The notes: generated by a model not told the origin, from the sequence alone. Positions 26,385 through 35,949 are shown, counted from the first letter of the stretch. The stretch: 64,000 bases of DNA from UBA4416 sp036676295 (GCA_036676295.1 JAKFDE010000016.1:620001-684000); one strand, 5' to 3'. A program made the numbers and translations.

Positions 26385-26741
26385 ATGAAAAAGGAAACAG
26401 ATACCGTTGAACTGGCAAAAGAGAAATCACACATCATTGTTGCCATTACAGAATACGTCCCAAACTCGGTAGTAAGTAAAACCATTATTAAAAAAACTAC
26501 CGGTAATGTCACAGCAACATCATTTGACGAAGGTGAAGAACTGGCTGAGAAAACTTCACCTTTTGATATTTATGTTCAAATTATTGACGGCTCTGCAGAA
26601 CTTACCATTGATGGAAAATTGTATCATCTTAAATTAGGTGATGGAATCATTATTCCTTGCCATAAAAAACATAAATTCACTGCTAACGAACAATTCAAAA
26701 TGATCACAACCGTGATCAAAAGTTCATTTGATGATTGTTAA
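26385..26741 (+). CDS. Small cupin-domain protein
   Basis: The 118-residue cytosolic protein (ATG at 26385; a TTG 21 bases upstream is possible) has the cupin barrel motifs GSAELTIDGKLYHLKLGDGI and IIPCHKKHKFTA. Of the usual metal ligands, the second-motif His is present, while the first motif lacks the HxH pair (FDIYVQIIDG), so metal binding is uncertain. Similar small cupins are sugar- or ligand-binding or stress-linked. It converges on a minus-strand gene 2 bases away. Confidence 0.8.
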   Translation: MKKETDTVELAKEKSHIIVAITEYVPNSVVSKTIIKKTTGNVTATSFDEGEELAEKTSPFDIYVQIIDGSAELTIDGKLYHLKLGDGIIIPCHKKHKFTANEQFKMITTVIKSSFDDC

Positions 26742-26743
26742 AC

Positions 26744-27379
26744 TTAGCTCACAATTTTTTTCCAAAATAAAAAATCCTTCAAATGGTAATTATGGTTGAG
26801 TGATCCGTTTTGATCATTCAACAGTAATAACTCGATTTGTTTTTCACTTAACTTCATTGCTTGTTCTAAAGGAATACCGGCTTTTTGAGCATACCAGGTT
26901 TGACTCATTAAATTACACCGCCTTTCTTCTTCGGTTAATTGTTGTTCCAAGGCATGTGCCGCTAAATTAACGCTGGCGTATTGAGCTCTTTCATGTGGAT
27001 GATCCCATCCAAATAAATGGCCCAACTCGTGCGGAATAGTGCGTATGTTTCTATTTTCAATAATATCTTGTAAGCTTGCTTTATTTAATTTGATCCGAAG
27101 TCCTTTAAAATCAGCTTCAGCAGGATTATTGCCGGGAATGCTATCAACTATTTGAAACAATATTTTTTTGGAAGAACATTGATTGACTTTTGTCAGAACA
27201 TTGGTCTGTATCACAACATCCAAACTAAATTTTCCAACAGAAGCATGGTATACCTTAAGTAATTGTTGTTCAATAGCTTTTTTAACTGTAAATAAATTAA
27301 AGTTTTGTGAACTGGTATTAATGATGTCGACAGCAATGCGAATTGAGATCGCATTTTGATTATGAATAATTGAGATCAT
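26744..27379 (-). CDS. Metzincin-like zinc metalloprotease
   Basis: The 211-residue product has a complete HExxHxxGxxH zinc signature (His117-Glu118, His121, Gly124, His127 in HELGHLFGWDH), the mark of matrixin/archaelysin-type metzincins. No signal peptide is visible, so it may be cytosolic, or its true start may be missed. A Met-turn candidate (RRCNLMSQTWY) follows about 38 residues later. It overlaps the serine hydrolase gene upstream (ATGA), implying co-expression. The substrate is unknown. Confidence 0.78.
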   Translation of the reverse strand: MISIIHNQNAISIRIAVDIINTSSQNFNLFTVKKAIEQQLLKVYHASVGKFSLDVVIQTNVLTKVNQCSSKKILFQIVDSIPGNNPAEADFKGLRIKLNKASLQDIIENRNIRTIPHELGHLFGWDHPHERAQYASVNLAAHALEQQLTEEERRCNLMSQTWYAQKAGIPLEQAMKLSEKQIELLLLNDQNGSLNHNYHLKDFLFWKKIVS

Positions 27380-28551
27380 TTATTTTCTCCAAGCATTCTT
27401 AAAGCTATATCAATGCTATAGCCAACATCAATAGGACAATGAGATGGGCCTGGCACGCGTTTTTTTCGCGCCAAGCGGCTAATGATGATATTTTTTTCAG
27501 GAATACAAATCACATATTGCATTAATATTCCGCGTGCATAAAATATTTTCAATCCTTTATATTCTGTTAAATACCAGGCATAACCATACGTGTGATTTTT
27601 GCTGCCATCCATTTCTTTACAATCAAACGGTACAATAGAATTGGCAACATAAGTGCTATCTATTAATTGTTTCCCTTCCCAATTACCATGGTGTAAATAT
27701 AATTTACCTATTCGTGCAAAATCTTTTGCGTTACTATTAATGCAACAAAATCCTTTTTCTTGTCCGTCTTTTTTATCCAGACTCCAATAGGCATCATGCT
27801 CACAACCCATTGGCGACCATAAACGTTCGCTTAAATAAACTGATAAGGGCTTACCAACTGCTCTGGTAATACAATATCCTAACAACGCGCTGTTTCCACT
27901 TAAGTAGTGATACACAGTACCTGGTTCAGATTCTTTTTTGGTATAACTAATGGAAGTTTTGTAAAGATCGGTACCATAATAACCTTCAGCCGGAAAAGCA
28001 AAGGGACTACCATAGCTCTCATCAAAAGCAATACCCGATGTCATGGTCACTAAATTTCTGAACGTAATTTTTGAGCGCCAGTCATTTTTAAATTCAGGAA
28101 TGTAATCATAAACAGGCTCATCCAGATCTTTTATATAACCATCTTTTAAAGCACAACCCAATAAAGCACTCACGTAAGATTTACTCATGCTAAAGGAATT
28201 GGTATGTGACGTATCACTAAATCCATCCCAATATTGTTCGTGATAAATGCTATCATTTTTAATAATGATCAAAGCGTGAGTTTCTACTTCTTTTAATTGT
28301 TGTTCTTCGTGTGCACTTAATTTAGAAGTATTGTATTTACCTGACAGCAGCCATTGAGAAGGAGATTTAGCTTCAATTTTTCGATTTTCAAAAATGTGGT
28401 ACTCGGTGGCACTTGGCATTGAACGTCCCTTGCAGTAGGTATTATAAACAGCTTTATATAAATACCATCTGCCGGAAAATAAAACGAAAAGATTAGCTAG
28501 AATGAAAATGACTAAAATGCTCTTCAAGAATATATTTAGCGCTTTTTTCAT
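27376..28551 (-). CDS. Serine hydrolase, beta-lactamase class C/NylB-like
   Basis: The 391-residue protein has an N-terminal membrane anchor (about 9-26) and the penicillin-binding fold motifs SMSK (Ser121, Lys124) and YHYLSGN (214-220). The HxG equivalent is not clear. This family includes carboxypeptidases, esterases and 6-aminohexanoate-dimer hydrolases; the context does not choose among them. It is anchored at the outer face of the inner membrane. It precedes the metzincin gene by a 4-base overlap. Confidence 0.82.
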   Translation of the reverse strand: MKKALNIFLKSILVIFILANLFVLFSGRWYLYKAVYNTYCKGRSMPSATEYHIFENRKIEAKSPSQWLLSGKYNTSKLSAHEEQQLKEVETHALIIIKNDSIYHEQYWDGFSDTSHTNSFSMSKSYVSALLGCALKDGYIKDLDEPVYDYIPEFKNDWRSKITFRNLVTMTSGIAFDESYGSPFAFPAEGYYGTDLYKTSISYTKKESEPGTVYHYLSGNSALLGYCITRAVGKPLSVYLSERLWSPMGCEHDAYWSLDKKDGQEKGFCCINSNAKDFARIGKLYLHHGNWEGKQLIDSTYVANSIVPFDCKEMDGSKNHTYGYAWYLTEYKGLKIFYARGILMQYVICIPEKNIIISRLARKKRVPGPSHCPIDVGYSIDIALRMLGENK

Positions 28552-28560
28552 AACATTAAG

Positions 28561-29265
28561 TTACAAAATATTACATTCAAATAACGTGCTAAAGTGTTTT
28601 TTTAATTTTGATTTTATTTCCGTCATATCCACATCTTGTCCCAATTCTTTATTTAAACTGGTAACCGCTTTATCTTGTATGCCACAAGGAACAATATTTG
28701 AAAAATAATTTAAATCAGAATTTACATTAAAACCCCAACCGTGCATGGTAACCCAACGGCTACAACGAACACCCATGGCACAAATTTTACGGGCCTTAAA
28801 TATATTATCTTCATCTATCCAAACGCCTGTTTCGCCATTGCTCCTACCTGCTTTGATGCCATACTCATCTAAGGTTAAAATGATGGTTTCTTCCAATAAC
28901 CTTAAGTATTTGTGTATGTCTGTAAAAAAATGGTCGAGATCTAAAATAGGATAACCCACTAATTGACCCGGGCCATGATAAGTAATATCACCACCGCGAT
29001 TGATCTTATAATAAGTGGCGTGTTTTTCCTCAAGCTCTGCATCATTAATTAAAAGGTGAGAAACATCTCCGCTTTTTCCTAATGTATAAACATGAGGATG
29101 TTCTACAAACAATAAGTGATTTTCAGTTTGGATTTGTGATTCAGGGTCTAAATTACGGTTAGCGGTTTTTTGCGCGATGGTTTCATTGAATAAAGTTTCC
29201 TGATAATCCCAACAGGCTTTGTAGTCCATTAGTCCAAGATCCTGAAACAATACCGTTTTATTCAC
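28561..29265 (-). CDS. lipB: Octanoyl-[acyl-carrier-protein]:protein transferase
   Basis: LipB moves octanoyl from acyl-carrier protein to apo-lipoyl domains. The family signatures RGGDITYHGPGQLVGYP and KARKICAMGVRCSRWVTMHG are present, with the acyl-binding Cys in VPCGI. The 234-residue length is normal. It is separated by 1 base from the upstream isomerase gene and by 9 bases from the serine hydrolase, so it lies mid-operon. Confidence 0.93.
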   Translation of the reverse strand: MNKTVLFQDLGLMDYKACWDYQETLFNETIAQKTANRNLDPESQIQTENHLLFVEHPHVYTLGKSGDVSHLLINDAELEEKHATYYKINRGGDITYHGPGQLVGYPILDLDHFFTDIHKYLRLLEETIILTLDEYGIKAGRSNGETGVWIDEDNIFKARKICAMGVRCSRWVTMHGWGFNVNSDLNYFSNIVPCGIQDKAVTSLNKELGQDVDMTEIKSKLKKHFSTLFECNIL

Positions 29266-29266
29266 T

Positions 29267-30247
29267 TTAAAATTTAGCTAACTCGTTTTTCAAATTAGTG
29301 ATCACATTCACCTCAACGGCATCAATTTGTTTAAGATCTGCAATGTAACAAGAGATCCAATCGCCAATATTAATTAAATAAAAGAACTGCTCTAACTTAG
29401 AATCTCCTTTAGCTACAATATCAGTAACTGATGCGCTATATTTTGCAAAAATAGATTTACAAATTTCGTAACGTTTTACTGTTCTTTGATAATCGAAAGA
29501 GGTAAGGAAAGTAACTACCGCTAAATTATCGTTCTTTTCTGTCCAACCAACTAATTCATTATGATTCATTTCAGGCAAAGTGTGATGCCAGCATAACATT
29601 TTACTGTTTTCGTTAATTTGCTGGCGAAAACGAACTACTGTGCCTTCGCAAGAACCTAATGAATACAAAACAGGTATTTTGCCAAATAATGATTTGGCAA
29701 CAATTGCAGCTTCTATTTTTATGGCTGTTTTTTCTTTGTCTAATAACTCAATAGACTCTTTTACTTGTTGCAACAGATCTGTTTTTACAAAACCATTGAA
29801 CTGAACAATTTTTAATAATTGCACTAAAGAATAGCCAATACAAGAACGAGGCGGATTCCCTCCGGGAATAACAATTGTATCATAACCATTCTCTTTAGCT
29901 AATTCATGTATTTTACCACCACTAGTTACGCAAACTATTTGCGCTTTTTTAGCAATGGCTTGTTGCATCGCAGAAATCGTTTCTTCTGTATTACCGCTGT
30001 ACGATGAAATGATTACCAATGAATTGGCTCTCACAAAATCGGGTAAAAAATAATCTTTGTTAATGATCACCGGAACAGGACATTCTCCCTGAATTAATTC
30101 AGATAAAATAGTACCCCCAATACCGGAGCCTCCAAGTCCTGTTACAACAATATTTTGAATATTATGTTTTTTAGTTAAAACAGCTGAATGAGCTATATTT
30201 AACGCTTCCTGTAATTGTTTGGTAAATCCTTCTACTAAAGTCTTCAT
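29267..30247 (-). CDS. Bifunctional phosphoglucose/phosphomannose isomerase
   Basis: The 326-residue SIS-fold enzyme has VTGLGGSGIGGTI near residue 35 and SSYSGNTEET (about 80-90), the sugar-phosphate binding signatures, and a C-terminal half typical of the archaeal/bacterial bifunctional PGI/PMI family. It interconverts glucose-6-P or mannose-6-P with fructose-6-P and so feeds nucleotide-sugar synthesis, in keeping with the RfbA gene nearby. One base separates it from lipB. Confidence 0.85.
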   Translation of the reverse strand: MKTLVEGFTKQLQEALNIAHSAVLTKKHNIQNIVVTGLGGSGIGGTILSELIQGECPVPVIINKDYFLPDFVRANSLVIISSYSGNTEETISAMQQAIAKKAQIVCVTSGGKIHELAKENGYDTIVIPGGNPPRSCIGYSLVQLLKIVQFNGFVKTDLLQQVKESIELLDKEKTAIKIEAAIVAKSLFGKIPVLYSLGSCEGTVVRFRQQINENSKMLCWHHTLPEMNHNELVGWTEKNDNLAVVTFLTSFDYQRTVKRYEICKSIFAKYSASVTDIVAKGDSKLEQFFYLINIGDWISCYIADLKQIDAVEVNVITNLKNELAKF

Positions 30248-30339
30248 ATAATTTTTGAGATAGAGTAAAAATAAGGAAAATATTGAAAATAGGGAAACTA
30301 ATGACCTAACTATACCAATAAATAATCGTTATTGTTTAA

Positions 30340-30774
30340 TCAATTTTCGTAGGCTTTCACAGCCTCTATCCATTCCTTAGGAACTTCTACTGTTTGCTTT
30401 GATTCATAATCCATACAAATCAGCGTTACTTTAGTAATCGCTGCTATTTCAGGTCCATTGGCAGTTTCAACTACTAAAAGACCGTCCATATCAAAACTTT
30501 TGCCACCAAAACGAGATACTTTGGTATAGCAATACAAATTATCTTCCAGTAAAATTGGTTGTTTATAAATGATCTCGCACTTTCCTAGGATCATTCCGGT
30601 TTTTATCCAATCCATTTTAGTACGAACCACATCCTTAAAATATTCCACTCTACCCAATTCAATATAAGTTAAATGATTGGCGTTATTAACGTGACCTAAC
30701 TTATCAATATCCTTAAAACGGACCTGAATTTTAAGCTTGTGTTTGTATGATTCTAATAATTGATTGTTGTCCAT
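30340..30774 (-). CDS. Acyl-CoA thioesterase, 4-hydroxybenzoyl-CoA (hot-dog) family
   Basis: The 144-residue hot-dog protein has VRFKDIDKLGHVNNANHLTYIELGRVEYF, with the Asp/His-Val-Asn catalytic arrangement of the YbgC/4HBT family, and the strand-helix pattern expected. It hydrolyses some acyl-CoA or acyl-ACP; the substrate is not specified. The gap to the polyprenyl synthase gene upstream is 2 bases. Confidence 0.85.
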   Translation of the reverse strand: MDNNQLLESYKHKLKIQVRFKDIDKLGHVNNANHLTYIELGRVEYFKDVVRTKMDWIKTGMILGKCEIIYKQPILLEDNLYCYTKVSRFGGKSFDMDGLLVVETANGPEIAAITKVTLICMDYESKQTVEVPKEWIEAVKAYEN

Positions 30775-30776
30775 GA

Positions 30777-31760
30777 TTATGCTTCGCGGTTTAATAAATG
30801 CATGGCAAAACTTTTTAATTGTTCTTTTTTACTACTATCAGCTTTGATCTCTGCCAAATGTTTCAAGGCAATTTCTGTATGCGAATTAGCTTCATGAGTG
30901 GCAATTGTTTTCACCTCTAACTCATTATAAATGGCAGTCACCAATTGTACTTTATCTGTATTTGAAATTGTTTTGTTATTCAATAATTGCTGTAACTGCT
31001 GAGCCTGAGTATTATTTGCCAGTTCAAAAGCTTTTAATAATAAAAATGTTTTTTTATTGGAAATAATATCACCCCCAACTTGCTTACCAAATTTTTCATC
31101 ATCGGCATACACATCCAATACATCATCTAAAATTTGAAAGGCGATACCAACATGTTTTCCAAATTCATACAAATGCTTTTGATTTTCGGTAGAAGCATTG
31201 GCACATATGGCTCCCATTTGCAAACTACAACCCAATAATACGGCGGTCTTGAAAGTGATCATGTGGATGTAATCTTCTACTCTCACTTTATCCTGTGTTT
31301 CAAAATTCATATCAAACTGTTGTCCTTCGCAAACTTCGATTCCTGTTCTGGAAAATAATTTTAACAAGGCAGGAATATGAACTTCGTTAGATTTAGCTAA
31401 GACTTCAAAGCCTTTCACCATCATACCATCGCCGCTTAAAATGGCAATGTTTTGATTCCATTTTTCGTGTACCGTTGTATTACCTCGGCGTAAAGGAGCA
31501 TTATCTAAAATATCATCGTGTATCAAAGAAAAATTATGAAACAACTCCACTGCTAAAGCAGCAGGAATTGCTTCTTTAGCATTTACGCCAAACAGATCAC
31601 AACCAACCAATGTTAACAGTGGTCTCACGCGTTTACCTCCTAATCCTAAAATATAAGCCATGGGCTCATACATTTCTTTAGGTGCAGCATTATTTAATGA
31701 AACTTGCTGTTCATCAATCGCTGTATTTAATATTTGAAATAAAGAAGAATATGCTTGCAC
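30777..31760 (-). CDS. Polyprenyl diphosphate synthase
   Basis: This trans-isoprenyl chain elongase has the first Asp-rich motif HDDILDNAPLRRG (Asp82, Asp83, Asp86) and the second DDVLDVYADDEKFGK, with the GGKRVRP substrate loop at 41-47. The 327-residue length suits octaprenyl-type (long-chain) enzymes that make quinone side chains, but chain length cannot be deduced. It is in a minus-strand run with rfbA (6 bases upstream) and the thioesterase. Confidence 0.9.
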   Translation of the reverse strand: MQAYSSLFQILNTAIDEQQVSLNNAAPKEMYEPMAYILGLGGKRVRPLLTLVGCDLFGVNAKEAIPAALAVELFHNFSLIHDDILDNAPLRRGNTTVHEKWNQNIAILSGDGMMVKGFEVLAKSNEVHIPALLKLFSRTGIEVCEGQQFDMNFETQDKVRVEDYIHMITFKTAVLLGCSLQMGAICANASTENQKHLYEFGKHVGIAFQILDDVLDVYADDEKFGKQVGGDIISNKKTFLLLKAFELANNTQAQQLQQLLNNKTISNTDKVQLVTAIYNELEVKTIATHEANSHTEIALKHLAEIKADSSKKEQLKSFAMHLLNREA

Positions 31761-31766
31761 GTTGTA

Positions 31767-32633
31767 CTATTTAGCTTCCGCCATTTTTAATAAATAAGTT
31801 CCATAACCACTTTTTGTTAATGGTGTAGCAATGGCAATTAATTGTTCTTTGGTGATAAAGCCCATTTTAAAAGCAATTTCTTCAATGCATCCAATTTTTA
31901 AGCCTTGACGCTCTTCGATCACCTGTACAAATTGTCCGGCTTGCATTAACGAAGCAAAAGTTCCCGTATCCAACCAGGCTGTGCCTCTATCTAAAATAGA
32001 TACTTTTAATTGTTTACGTTTTAAATATTCTTTGTTAACGTCAGTAATTTCATATTCTCCACGAGGTGATGGTTTTAAATTTTTAGCAATTTCAACAACT
32101 GAATTATCGTAAAAATACAATCCCGGGACTGCATAATTTGATTTTGGTTTCTCAGGTTTTTCTTCGATCGATAATACATTATGATTGTCGTCAAAATCAA
32201 CCACACCATAGCGTTCAGGGTCACTCACGTGATAAGCAAATACGACGCCACCCTCGGGGTTATTAATATTTTGCAACATACGCCCCAATCCAACACCATA
32301 AAAAATATTATCGCCTAACACTAAAGCCACTTTATCGTTACCAATAAATTTTTCGCCAATCACAAAAGCCTGCGCTAATCCGTTAGGCACTTCCTGAACC
32401 GCATACGTAAATTTACAACCCAACTGTTGACCCGTTCCCAATAAGCGTTCAAAATTTGGCAGATCCTGCGGTGTAGAAATAATTAGTATTTCATTTATCC
32501 CGGCCATCATTAAAACAGACAACGGATAATAGATCATCGGTTTGTCATAAATAGGCATCATTTGCTTACTCATAGCCAATGTTAATGGATGTAAGCGTGT
32601 TCCTGAGCCTCCGGCTAATATAATTCCTTTCAT
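31767..32633 (-). CDS. rfbA: Glucose-1-phosphate thymidylyltransferase
   Basis: The 288-residue enzyme makes dTDP-glucose for dTDP-rhamnose and related sugars. It has the fingerprint AGGSGTRLHPLT at the start, MSKQMMPIYDKPMIYYPL, the VLGDNIFYG metal-binding Asp, and EEKPEKPKSNYAVPGLYFYD. Length and order agree with RfbA/RmlA. The other dTDP-rhamnose genes are not in the window. Confidence 0.93.
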   Translation of the reverse strand: MKGIILAGGSGTRLHPLTLAMSKQMMPIYDKPMIYYPLSVLMMAGINEILIISTPQDLPNFERLLGTGQQLGCKFTYAVQEVPNGLAQAFVIGEKFIGNDKVALVLGDNIFYGVGLGRMLQNINNPEGGVVFAYHVSDPERYGVVDFDDNHNVLSIEEKPEKPKSNYAVPGLYFYDNSVVEIAKNLKPSPRGEYEITDVNKEYLKRKQLKVSILDRGTAWLDTGTFASLMQAGQFVQVIEERQGLKIGCIEEIAFKMGFITKEQLIAIATPLTKSGYGTYLLKMAEAK

Positions 32634-32727
32634 ATCTACTTTTTAAGAGCTTTAAAAATAAGGTTTTATTTATAAAGAATCCTTGTTTTTAGGCTATTTT
32701 TTACTCAATTATTTGCCAAATGCTTAG

Positions 32728-32735
32728 TAAGTTTG
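32728..32735 (+). promoter_or_regulatory. -7 promoter element TAAGTTTG of ctaA
   Basis: TAAGTTTG fits TAnnTTTG exactly and lies 18 bases before the ATG at 32754, on the strand divergent from rfbA. No correctly spaced -33 is obvious. Confidence 0.4.
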
Positions 32736-32753
32736 CAGGCAAATTTTGCTCCC

Positions 32754-33833
32754 ATGATTTCTCAAAATCCAAACAAATCTGTTATTTATTGGCTATTAAC
32801 CGGTTGTGCCTTAGTGTATGTTATGGTTGTAGTAGGCTGCATCACCCGTTTAACCCATTCGGGCTTATCTATTACCGATTGGAATTTCATGGGCAGCATC
32901 CCGCCTTTGAGTGAAGCCGATTGGCAGGAACGTTTTGCTAAATATCAGGAGAGCCCGGAATTTGCGAAAGTGAATTTTGCCATGCAATTAGCAGAATTCA
33001 AACATATCTTTTTTTGGGAATACATTCACCGTATGATAGGCAGAACCATGATGTGGGTCTTTGTGATTGGTCTTGTAATTTTATTGATTAAAAAGAAAAT
33101 AAAAAAAGACATGTTGCCTTCGCTTATTCTCTTATTTTTTATGGGGGCTATGCAAGCCGTTATTGGCTGGTGGATGGTATACAGTGGCTTACAGGATAAA
33201 CCGGCAGTAAGTCATTTCAGATTAGCCACCCATTTAATGAGTGCCTTTACATTATTTGCTTTCACCTTTTGGTTTGCCTTAAAATTAATTCATCCAAAAG
33301 AATCGATACAACCAAACACCGGTACAAAATTAAAAGGACTCGTGCTAACATTTTTTATTGTACTTATCATCCAAATTGTTTACGGCGCTTTTACAGCAGG
33401 TTTTGTAGAAGGCGATGCTGCTAAAATTCGTCCCGGACACATTTTTAATACCTGGCCAAAAATGGGCGAAGACTGGATAGCCGAGCAAGTAACCATGAGA
33501 GAAAGTTTTTATTTAAACTTTTTTGAAAATGCGAGCGGGATACAATTTGTGCATAGAACATTAGCTTTAGTGGTAGTTGCTTTGGTTTGTTTTATCTGGT
33601 ACAGATCTAACAAATTGCAATTAAGCAAGCCGCAATACTTAGGAGTAACCTTGTTGATCTATGGAATAACGATACAATTTATTTTAGGCGTGTTAACGCT
33701 ATTATATCAAGTGCCTGTAGTATTAGGAGTATTACATCAAACAGGCGCTTTCTTTTTGTTTGGGGTTTGTGTGTATTTATTGTACCACGTGTTTAAGAAG
33801 CCAACTGAAACGAGCTCTATCTTATCCCAATAA
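32754..33833 (+). CDS. ctaA: Heme A synthase (COX15/CtaA)
   Basis: The 359-residue membrane protein has about eight helices and the four heme-ligand histidine sites: EYIHRMIGRTM, SHFRLATHLM, QFVHRTLALV and VLHQTGAFF. It hydroxylates heme O to heme A for cytochrome oxidase. The ATG at 32754 (MISQNPNK) is preferred; the TTG at 32733 lies inside the promoter element. Its length with the VVGCITRLTHSGLS N-terminus fits type 2 CtaA. It overlaps the end of the next minus-strand gene by 17 bases. Confidence 0.92.
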   Translation: MISQNPNKSVIYWLLTGCALVYVMVVVGCITRLTHSGLSITDWNFMGSIPPLSEADWQERFAKYQESPEFAKVNFAMQLAEFKHIFFWEYIHRMIGRTMMWVFVIGLVILLIKKKIKKDMLPSLILLFFMGAMQAVIGWWMVYSGLQDKPAVSHFRLATHLMSAFTLFAFTFWFALKLIHPKESIQPNTGTKLKGLVLTFFIVLIIQIVYGAFTAGFVEGDAAKIRPGHIFNTWPKMGEDWIAEQVTMRESFYLNFFENASGIQFVHRTLALVVVALVCFIWYRSNKLQLSKPQYLGVTLLIYGITIQFILGVLTLLYQVPVVLGVLHQTGAFFLFGVCVYLLYHVFKKPTETSSILSQ

Positions 33834-35235
33834 TGGTGTTTTTTCGTTTAGGCCTAAACAAAGCATGAAATTTATACTCAATGCCTTCGCTTGGAGAAAG
33901 TGCCGGAGATTGAGCCAACTGTTTTTGTAGGTTAATAAAAAAGAATCCTGAAAAACCGGTAATCTTATAAGATTGCTTAGCCGTGCTGTTTTTATCCTGA
34001 TATAAAATTACCCAATCCTGTTTTGGATTTGCTTTTAAATACGCTTTATACGTTTTCAAACTATCATCCAAACACACACTCACAAACGTCACTTTATCAT
34101 TAAACTTCTTTTTTAGATCAACAATTTTTTGCATTTCTCTTAAACTATTCTCACTTTTGGTAGAAAAAAAATTCAGGTAAATGTATTTTCCTTTGCCACC
34201 GAATAAATTGGTTTGATTACCTGTTCTATCGTTTGCAATAAAGTCAGGGGCATCGGCTCCCGGCTGCAATTGGTAAATAGTTTGCAATAAGTTCAATGCA
34301 ATTTTTTGATGCTCCGCAATTTTAGTGTCCCGATATAATTGCTCGATCACACTTTGCACTTGTTTCTTATCAAAATCAGGACTGTAATAAAAGTCGATCA
34401 AGCCTTTCAGTAATAACAATTCACGTAAGGTATCATTCGTTACATTTTTATCAGATCGGAATTGATTTTTCAGATCCTGATAATCAGCAAACGCGTTGAT
34501 GCTGTTATAAATACTTCCTCCGTTTTTGGTGGAAGCAAACGCCTTTAAATATCCTTTATAGTAGGAGTTAAAGAAAAGCATGTACTCGTAATTAGAATAT
34601 AAGATTGGTTTATGTTCTATGAATTGTTTGTACAAAAAGGTTTTTCCGCGTGAAGTATTCGAAAAAAAATCGGCAAACGAATATTCTACATAGGTTTTGA
34701 AATAAGGATTTTTAAGCGATTTGTAACGGTTTTTGGATGTGATTAAAAAAGTGTCCAACATCATATTAACTTTTGCCGGAGACAAATGTTTACCTTCAGA
34801 TCCTAAAAATAAATTGTTGTATTGAGTATTAAAATCAATGATCAAGGCATTCAACTCTGTACTATCTTTTCCAAAGACACTAATGTCTACATTCGACTCC
34901 GTGCCTTCCTGATTATTAGTTAACGAATCTTTTGCCGGGAAAGAAATACCATATACGAAATTAGGCTGCACATATATTTTGCCTGTTAAATTTCCAATAC
35001 TGATCAAAACAGGCTTAGTATTATTCGATTGTAATTTTAATTCGAAATAACCATTTTTATCAACGGTATCAATACTTTCCTTGGTTTTAGTATAGGTAAT
35101 ATAATCTGAGTAATCGTTCAACACTACTTCTTTACCAATATGTGAAGCATGAGCCTCCCCTTTGATAATGATGTTTTGAGCAACAACACAATTCAAACAA
35201 GCAGATCCGAAAAATAAAAACAATAAAAGCCTCAT
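33817..35235 (-). CDS. Exported thioredoxin-fold protein lacking CxxC
   Basis: The 472-residue protein has a signal peptide (about 1-19, VVAQ cut), a long helical middle part (about 150-320) and a C-terminal AhpC/TSA-like thioredoxin fold starting GADAPDFIANDRTG (about 325). The place of the redox CxxC reads NFFSTKSENSLREM, without cysteine. It resembles TlpA/ResA-like envelope proteins of Bacteroidota with a degenerate site, so a binding or structural role is more likely than disulfide chemistry. Its end overlaps ctaA, tail to tail. Confidence 0.75.
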   Translation of the reverse strand: MRLLLFLFFGSACLNCVVAQNIIIKGEAHASHIGKEVVLNDYSDYITYTKTKESIDTVDKNGYFELKLQSNNTKPVLISIGNLTGKIYVQPNFVYGISFPAKDSLTNNQEGTESNVDISVFGKDSTELNALIIDFNTQYNNLFLGSEGKHLSPAKVNMMLDTFLITSKNRYKSLKNPYFKTYVEYSFADFFSNTSRGKTFLYKQFIEHKPILYSNYEYMLFFNSYYKGYLKAFASTKNGGSIYNSINAFADYQDLKNQFRSDKNVTNDTLRELLLLKGLIDFYYSPDFDKKQVQSVIEQLYRDTKIAEHQKIALNLLQTIYQLQPGADAPDFIANDRTGNQTNLFGGKGKYIYLNFFSTKSENSLREMQKIVDLKKKFNDKVTFVSVCLDDSLKTYKAYLKANPKQDWVILYQDKNSTAKQSYKITGFSGFFFINLQKQLAQSPALSPSEGIEYKFHALFRPKRKNTIIGIR

Positions 35236-35315
35236 ATATCAGTATAATACCAAATATACTATAAGTTACAGGAATAATAAATAACCCTTTTATTAAGATT
35301 TGTTAATCAAATTAT

Positions 35316-35405
35316 TTCTCGCAGATTAACGCAGATGTAACGCGGAGTTACACAGATATTAGCCCAGCGAATCTCTGCTAAAGACTTTGCGAAACTCTGC
35401 GAGAA
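35316..35405. repeat. Dispersed palindromic repeat, family B
   Basis: TTCTCGCAGA (35316-35325) and TCTGCGAGAA (35396-35405) are exact inverted ends; between them the words GCAGAT, GCGGAGTTACACAGAT and CTCTGCTAAAGACTTTGCG repeat the theme. It occupies most of the 177-bp spacer between the thioredoxin-fold gene and rsmD; I see no gene there. A shorter relative is at 19576-19650. Confidence 0.7.
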
Positions 35406-35412
35406 CCAAAAA

Positions 35413-35949
35413 TTAAACTTTCTGAAAAAAACTAAAATTAACATTACCATACTTACGAGTTTCCACGTAATGCGCTTTATCGGCTAAGCTTGTTCTTGGC
35501 CCATGTTCAATGATCAATAAACCATCCTCGTTCAATAACTCATATTGAAAAACTAGTTCATTAATTTTTTCAATATTCTCTAATTCGTAAGGTGGGTCAG
35601 CAAATATCAGATCGAATTTTGAGTGGCATTTTTCAAGGTATTTAAACACATCAGCCCTTTCTGTATAGATGCTAGTGAACTTAAAAGTTTTGGCAGTATC
35701 TCTTACAAAATTCAAGCAAGGCGAATGTTTATCAATCGAGTAAATTTTTTGCGCGCCACGCGAAGCAAATTCTAACGTAATATTTCCTGTCCCGCAAAAC
35801 AGATCCAATACGGTCAGTTCTTCAAAATCTAAACGATTATTTAAAATATTAAACAACCCTTCTTTGGCAAAATCTGTTGTTGGCCTAACCGGTAAATTTT
35901 TAGGCGTAATGATTTGTTTGCCCTTGTATGTGCCTCCTATTATTCGCAA
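35413..35949 (-). CDS. rsmD: 16S rRNA (guanine-966-N2)-methyltransferase
   Basis: The 178-residue Rossmann methyltransferase has motif I LDLFCGTGN (48-56) and the catalytic DPPY (118-121), with the N-terminal IIGGTYKGKQI and VRPTTDFAKEGLFNIL of RsmD. It methylates G966 of small-subunit rRNA. It overlaps the DUF3822 gene by 10 bases, the usual pairing in this phylum. Confidence 0.92.
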   Translation of the reverse strand: MRIIGGTYKGKQIITPKNLPVRPTTDFAKEGLFNILNNRLDFEELTVLDLFCGTGNITLEFASRGAQKIYSIDKHSPCLNFVRDTAKTFKFTSIYTERADVFKYLEKCHSKFDLIFADPPYELENIEKINELVFQYELLNEDGLLIIEHGPRTSLADKAHYVETRKYGNVNFSFFQKV

